From the NCBI RefSeq assembly GCF_000715075.1, contig NC_134100.1, positions 28,006,042 through 28,070,041 on the forward strand: a DNA stretch of 64,000 nt. The letters run 5' to 3'. Source of the DNA: Nicotiana tabacum. Its lineage: Eukaryota > Streptophyta > Magnoliopsida > Solanales > Solanaceae. The notes beneath the pieces were generated by a model. It made no database searches and had not been told where the DNA came from. It saw nothing but the letters and a program-made list of their open reading frames with translations. The position numbers and the translations under genes are program-made. Below, piece after piece: positions 58,943 through 64,000 of the stretch (its first letter is position 1; every line of letters starts with the position of its first letter).

Positions 58943-61026
58943 ATGGCTGCTGCATCGGGCTCTGTTCAGCAGGGATGGGAGAGTTCTGCCTCCGGCGTTC
59001 AGGACCAATGAGAGCATACCACGAAGATTACTTCTTTGATAGTAGAAGAGCACCTTGAGTTAGTGAGAAAAGACTGTGGATGGGGGGAGAAAGTAGTAAT
59101 ACAGACCTTTTCCCCGGATGAGGGCATCACAGATCATGCTGATGGATTTTTAAATGTGTACACTTATCCTTTCATGCTGGGCCCTCTTGACAGGATTATG
59201 CTTGACTTTTGTTTAAAGTATCGGGTTACCTTGGCAGATGTCCACCCATCATTCTAGCGAACAGTGTTGATGATGAGATTTTTCGTGGAGAAGGCGGGGC
59301 TTGAACTCACGCTAAGTCATCTTGTTAGGTTGTATCAGCCCTTTCACCATCGAGGTTTGCTAACATTGCAATGTCGATCGATCGTGCCCTTTGTTCTTGA
59401 TGACAAAGAAGATATAGACCGGGAATGGATGAGTCGCTTCGTCCGAATGCGGACCGCTAACATTATCCCCGTGGAGCTTATGCCATTCCCCGAGGAGTGG
59501 AATTATACACGTAAGTGGTGCATCCCATGCCTTCTCGGTTTTGTCTATTGCGAAAGCAGGTTTCATAATTGTTCCTTCCTTTCTTCTTCTACAGCGGTTT
59601 CGTGGGCACCGGGCGATGTTCCTGATTTGCCGGATTGGGTTTGGAAGTTGGTGACCCACTCGACCTGTGATGAGCGTAAGTGGCGAGTTTTGTCCTGGGG
59701 TAGATGGGAAGCAAAATATCATGGTCGTGTTGTGCTATTTTTTTTCTTTCCCTTCTTTTATTTGGAGATGCATTTTCCCTTTGTGCATAGTAATCTTGCT
59801 GTTGTAGACATCGAAGTGACTTTTGAGGCAAGGCCATGCTCCTTTGGAGAAGGGGAAGGGATGCCAACTTCCGGGCTAAAGAAAGACAATAATAAGCAAG
59901 AGACGCTTTTACAGGGCGACGATGCTCGAAGCAAGACAAAATGGGACCGGGGCTTCGGAGTGGAAGCATCATCCAAGCCTGCCACGTCCGTGGTTCTTGG
60001 TTCAGGAAAGAGGGTTTCTCCATCGTTGTCGCCTTCTGTTTCCATCGACAGTACTTCGAGAAGTACTAGAAACCCTGGGTCGCATACATCGAGCGACCGT
60101 GCCTCAACCGGAGTCGATACTTTCAGAGCTGGGGGAACTAGGTTGGTAGATGTGCACTAAGCCTTCGAGGAAGCCCAACTGCTTCACTTCGTGGTGAGTT
60201 TCAGCACATGCCTTTTGAGCTGCGCGCCTTCCCTTCCTTATTGGATTTTCTTTTGCAGGCCTTTGACAAGCTTAAGTTTGGGCTGCTTCGTTGTGAAGCC
60301 AGGTTACGGAAAGCTCTGGATGAGGAGAGATCCCTTAGGCTCTTTTGTAATGAAAAGGAAGTCTATCTGGTACACTTGTGGTATGAGGTGGGCCAGAGCG
60401 TCAATTACAAGAATCACTTAAAAGGGCAGGTAATTTTTTGTCCCGGGTGAGTGTGCATTCCTCCTTCCTGCTTCTGAGGCTAGTTCTTCATTTATTTCAA
60501 TTGCAAAAAAAGATGGAGGCCCCGGGGTGACTTCGGGGTGAAGTTGGCCAGGCTAGGAGAGAGCATGATGAACTAAAAGCTCGGGCAGAAGCTCAGGCTT
60601 TAGAGGGGAAGGATGCTCTGGCTAAAGTTCCCTCTTTTGAGGTTCAACTTTGCCTAGCTCGTGATAACGCTTTGGTTCAGACAGAAATGATTATGAAGCT
60701 TGAGTCCGAGCTTTCGAAGATCAAGGCTGAGATCGTTGATGCCCGGGATGAAGCTATAATAAGCTGAACTAAGGCTGACTAGGAGATGGTGATCTATTCA
60801 AAGGATGTTGCCGATGCTCAAGCTGAGCTAAGAAGAATCCTTGACCGCGAAGGGAGGATTGAAGAATACGCCTGCTGCAAATATCGAAGAAAGACCCTCG
60901 AGGAGATACGTGCTAGGGGTTTTTCCCTCTCTGAAGAGTTGGCGCGAGCGAGGGCGGATGAGCGTGATGCTCAGTTACTTTTGCCGGATGTTGAAGAAAG
61001 CGAAGATGAGGCCGGCAGGCCATAGC
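58943..61026 (+). pseudogene. antisense accessory ORF of element G, PF04195-like ('putative gypsy type transposon'), multi-exon, with stops
   Basis: ATG 58943 starts MAAASGSVQQGWESSASG. Domain text typical of the PF04195 family follows: YRVTLADVHPSF, then LSHLVRLYQPFHHRG, FVRMRTANIIPVELMPFPEE, and after an intron VSWAPGDVPDLPDWVWKLV. Likely introns are 59511-59594 (GTAAGT...CTACAG), 59724-59807, 60194-60258 (GTGAGT...TTGCAG) and 60430-60512; joins keep the frame. The C-terminal half (60259-61026) is a charged, coiled-coil-like region ending ESEDEAGRP. In-frame stops include a TGA near 59009, a TAG near 59255 and a TAA near 60158, so it is inactive. Such ORFs are known in Tat-lineage elements, sometimes antisense; the function is unknown. 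Confidence 0.75.
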
Positions 61027-61030
61027 CCCC

Positions 61031-61045
61031 GGGGGGGGGGGGGGG
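61031..61045. repeat. 15-base G run
   Basis: It lies just after the accessory ORF. Length in the read data may be uncertain. Confidence 0.8.
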
Positions 61046-61169
61046 CATAGATTTTGCCATCTGTATGTAGCATTTTCAAAGCATGCTTGTAGATGGAGAT
61101 TGCATTTTTTAACGTATGTGTATAAAAGAAAACCTTGCGGCTTTATTTCTTTTTGTCTCGAACTTGGCC

Positions 61170-61950
61170 AGGTGAACTGGTCTCTGAGTTGGTAGGAATC
61201 CTTAGATCCGTAATATGTCCTTGAGGCTCGTTAGGCTGGCCTGTGGGCTCTTACGCACTTTGGGCCGATGCAGCCTTTTAGTGCGGGCTGGCAACAGTAG
61301 CTCTTACGCCTTGGGTCGAAGCGACCTTTTTAGCTAACTGTTTTGGGTTCAATCTCTGAATCATTTATGATCGAGCTCATTCGACCCTCAAGTTTTGTAT
61401 TTGTTTGGTCTGACAACAATGTCTCTTACGCCTTAGGCTGATGCAGCCTTTTAGTGCGGGCTAGCGATAATGGCTCTTACGCCTTAGGTCGAAGCGACCT
61501 TTTTAGCTAACTGTTTTGGGTTCATTATCCGAATCAGGTTACGACTCGAGCTCACTCGACCCTCAAGTTTTGTATTTGTGTGGGCTGGCGACAATGGCTC
61601 TTATGCCTTGGGCCGATGCGACCTTTTTTATATATATGGGCTGGTGACAGTGACTCTTACACCTTTCTCTTAGGCATATTTTAGTTAACTATTTTGGGTT
61701 TAGTCTCCGAATCGGGTTACGACTCGAGCTCATTTGACCCTCAAGTTTTGTATTTGTGTGGGTTGGCGACAATGGCTCTTACGCCTCGGACCGATGTGAC
61801 CTTTTATGTGTGTGGCCTTGAGGCTCGTTAAGTTGGCGATAATGGCTCTTATGCTTTGGTTCAAAACAACCTTTTATGTGTGGGATGGAGACAATGGCTC
61901 TTGCACCTTGGGTCGATGCGACCTTTTATGTAGGCTTTATTTTTCCCTCA
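61170..61950. repeat. long-unit tandem array in element G
   Basis: About five imperfect units of 110-180 bp share GGCGACAATGGCTCTTACGC, then GATGCGACCTTTT, then GGTTACGACTCGAGCTCA and ACCCTCAAGTTTTGTATTTG. No coding potential. Confidence 0.85.
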
Positions 61951-63498
61951 TTAAGGACTTTGAAATAATTTTTGCCTGACTTTTCGACGGTTTAATAAAA
62001 AACCTCGATTGTGAGTCATTATATGGAGATGATCGAGCAGCTCAGGAGGTTTGGATCAGAGGCTGAGTATCTCAAAGCTGATGTTTAGGAGCTGGCATGG
62101 TCGAAGATCTTTTGCCTTTGTCGAGGGTAGCCTATTTAACCGGTTGTTTTCGAAGTAGATTTGAAGTAATTGAAGGCCTGTGATTTTGTAGCGACAGTCG
62201 GGCGTCCCCAAGTCGTGTTAGTTCGGCTGGTACATCCATGTGACTGGAGTCATTTGTGTTCGGCCGGAGCCTTTGAGTCCCAAGTGAAGTAGTTTCGACA
62301 TCTATATCGAGGGTATGCCTTTTAAGGGGTTTTACATGTTCGATATATGCCAAATATTTGAGATCAGGTTTATGCCTTTAGTAAGGTCTTACAAGTTTTA
62401 CATGCCTTTGAGGTCTTACAATTTTGGATACTTGATACAAATATTGTTTATGCCTTGATTGAGGTCTTACAGATATGGATACTTGGTACAAGTATTGTTC
62501 ATGCCTTGCTTGAGGTCTTACAGAAATTGTTGCTGCCTTATGTAGGTCTTACGAGACCGAGTATGCCCGCTCCGGGTCTTATGGACTCGAGTTTTTTTAG
62601 CGAATGGCGATTGGCGACAGTCCCCGAGTCATTGAGGGTATATTGGCTCGGAAGCCGTCACTTGTAAACTTTGTATTGCCTCATGATGGCTTACAATTTC
62701 GGAGATCCCAACCCAAAGGTCGTGTGTTTTTTGGAGATTTTGATGCCAGCCCCCGAGTATTCGGGGGACTTTCGGCCTTGGAGATGCTTCGTGACTTTCA
62801 TGTTGCCTTGTTGAGGTCTTATGAGCTTGGAGTCCCGACCCGGAGATCGTTCAGGTGTTGAATTGTTGATGCCAGTCCCCGAGTGTTCGGGACATTTTCG
62901 GCGGAGAAGTCATTTTTGCGAAGGTGCCAAGCTTCTTTTGGAGTGTGAGATGCTTTGATAAAAGATATTCTTCAATTATTTGGTACAAGTATACATGCTT
63001 TCGCCGTCGGGGGACCCGACTATACAAACACGGTTCGTTCGACCATTTGGCCTGGTACATCATTTTCCTATTGGGACCCCATTTGGCGTTTCTTATCTTT
63101 TCCGAGTGGATGACCTTTCAGGGGATGCCCCCAGTGTTCGAGGTTGATTGCAAAAGAAGCCTTGGTTACTTGTTGGATCTTTCTTAGGTAGCATATAAAT
63201 GTTGCCTCGTTAAAAACCTTGCTGGTAAAACCCTTCTCGGGATGAAACCAGGCCGAAGGAAAATAGTACAACGCATACTTTTGAAACCTAAGGCCTTCGG
63301 GCTGGGAAGAGCTTTGGCTGCTTCGGTCAGATACCTGCATTTCGGTTAGTATAAAATGCAACTGAAAAAGGGAAATGGTCATACCTTAGTACAAACAACG
63401 CTTCGGATCTCGGTGTGACTCAATCGTTTATTATGAGGACTCGGTACGGTCCTTCATTTTGTTAAGTCAGGCGTAGCCGAGAATGTAACTTGTCATCG
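61951..63498 (-). other. Element G noncoding region in place of pol
   Basis: No reverse transcriptase or integrase. It holds repeats built on ATGCCTTGATTGAGGTCTTA (about 62340-62580) and small hairpins (62745-62764 and 62875-62892) with arms CCCCGA/TCGGGG. The minus-strand segment 63180-63390 carries the GTTAAAAACCTTGC-like phrase common after gag-protease in this family. Short ORFs are not recognised. Confidence 0.6.
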
Positions 63499-64000
63499 CT
63501 ATTTTATCGTTTGCTTATCCTTTGGCTCCTTCGGTGGTTGAGGTATTGGCGCCGGTGTTACGTCATGCACCGCGAATATTTCCTTTGCCGCATGCTGCTC
63601 CCAGTAGACAATTTTTATCTCATCCTTTGTCAGGAATTTCATCATTTGATGGGGGTGGATGGTACTTCTCTCATGCAGTGTATAGACGGCCTCCCGAGCA
63701 AAGCATTGTATCTCATGTCTCGATCGATGACCTGAAATTTGGCATTCTAGGTTGGGTTGACCACATTGACTGGGAGGGTGATTTCTCCTTTCGTTGTTTC
63801 ACTTGCCATATTGAATCCATTGAGGACTCGAGTGGAGGGCACGATTTGGTCAAGCAGTCCGAGCTGCTCTACCACCCTCGACCTGATAATGTTGGTCGCG
63901 CTACCTGGATCCACCAATACACATTTAATTTGAAATGTATTTACAAGGAAAAAGATTACCAATGTGTCATTGTGAGGCTGAGATAAGGTCTCAATGTCCT
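63499..64000 (-). pseudogene. pro: Element G protease (Tat type), partial, one frameshift
   Basis: The minus strand enters from the right edge. The retropepsin start is clear: FQIKCVLVDPGSATNIIRSR, with active-site D-P-G-S, then GFNMASETTKGEITLPVNVV. After a stop it continues as KFQVIDRDMRYNALLGRP and CMREVPST. A one-base loss near 63655 shifts the frame. The tail HAAKEIFAVHDVTPAP ends in TAG at 63499-63501, before any RT. The protease would cleave Gag in the particle. Gag itself lies beyond the window. Apparent end of the frame here suggests a gag-protease-only element. Confidence 0.82.

Overview
This window looks like heterochromatic or intergenic nuclear DNA from a flowering plant, most likely a Solanaceae member such as Nicotiana. 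That is inferred from the retroelement families present (Ogre/Tat-like, Athila-like and Tekay/Del-like Ty3/gypsy elements) and the AT-rich spacers. I see no host protein-coding gene, rRNA, tRNA or CRISPR array. Almost everything is transposable-element DNA, stacked by insertion of one element into another. All assignments were made by eye; no searches were run.

Layout. Positions 1-1128 are the end of an Athila/Tat-type LTR, followed to 1508 by the end of a Tekay-type LTR. A broken hAT-like transposase lies on the minus strand at 1509-2450; its probable terminal inverted repeat is at 4141-4151. A minus-strand Tekay element (D) follows. Its 3' LTR is split between 4197-5043 and 40868-41750, and its decayed pol runs from 44625 to 41773. 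The split is caused by element A (5044-40867, minus strand), an Ogre/Tat-like nonautonomous element with 3.9 kb LTRs and an ATATT target duplication. A's 3' LTR was in turn hit twice. Element C (8186-11246, duplication GCAGC) is a 3.06 kb element with two 1331 bp LTRs and only 399 bp between them. Element B (11350-28260, plus strand, duplication GGAGG) is a 16.9 kb relative of A with 4.4 kb LTRs, a gag broken by three in-frame stops, and no pol.

To the right, 44630-47997 holds two diverged Tekay LTR copies. Next is the decayed gag-protease-RT of a plus-strand Tekay element (E, to 50706). E is interrupted by element F (Athila-like, minus, 3' LTR 50707-52073, gag-protease without pol). F is interrupted at 55780 by element G (Tat-like, minus, 3' LTR ending at 55781), which runs off the right edge. 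G carries a protease fragment on the minus strand at 63499-64000 and, on the opposite strand, two additional ORFs. The larger (58943-61026) is a multi-exon gene of the PF04195 type with its own TATA box.

How the parts work together. A, B, C, F and, as far as visible, G lack reverse transcriptase, integrase or both, so their movement must have depended on enzymes from other elements. What they keep is cis-acting sequence: LTR promoters, primer-binding sites, polypurine tracts, and an unusually rich set of short hairpins. The most interesting signal is a roughly 40-45 nt two-stem motif present nine times at matching positions in A and B, with paired base changes that preserve the stems. Several tandem arrays are likewise built of small hairpins whose arms change in a compensatory way. 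This suggests selection on RNA structure in coding-poor retroelements, possibly for packaging or another step, but function is inference.
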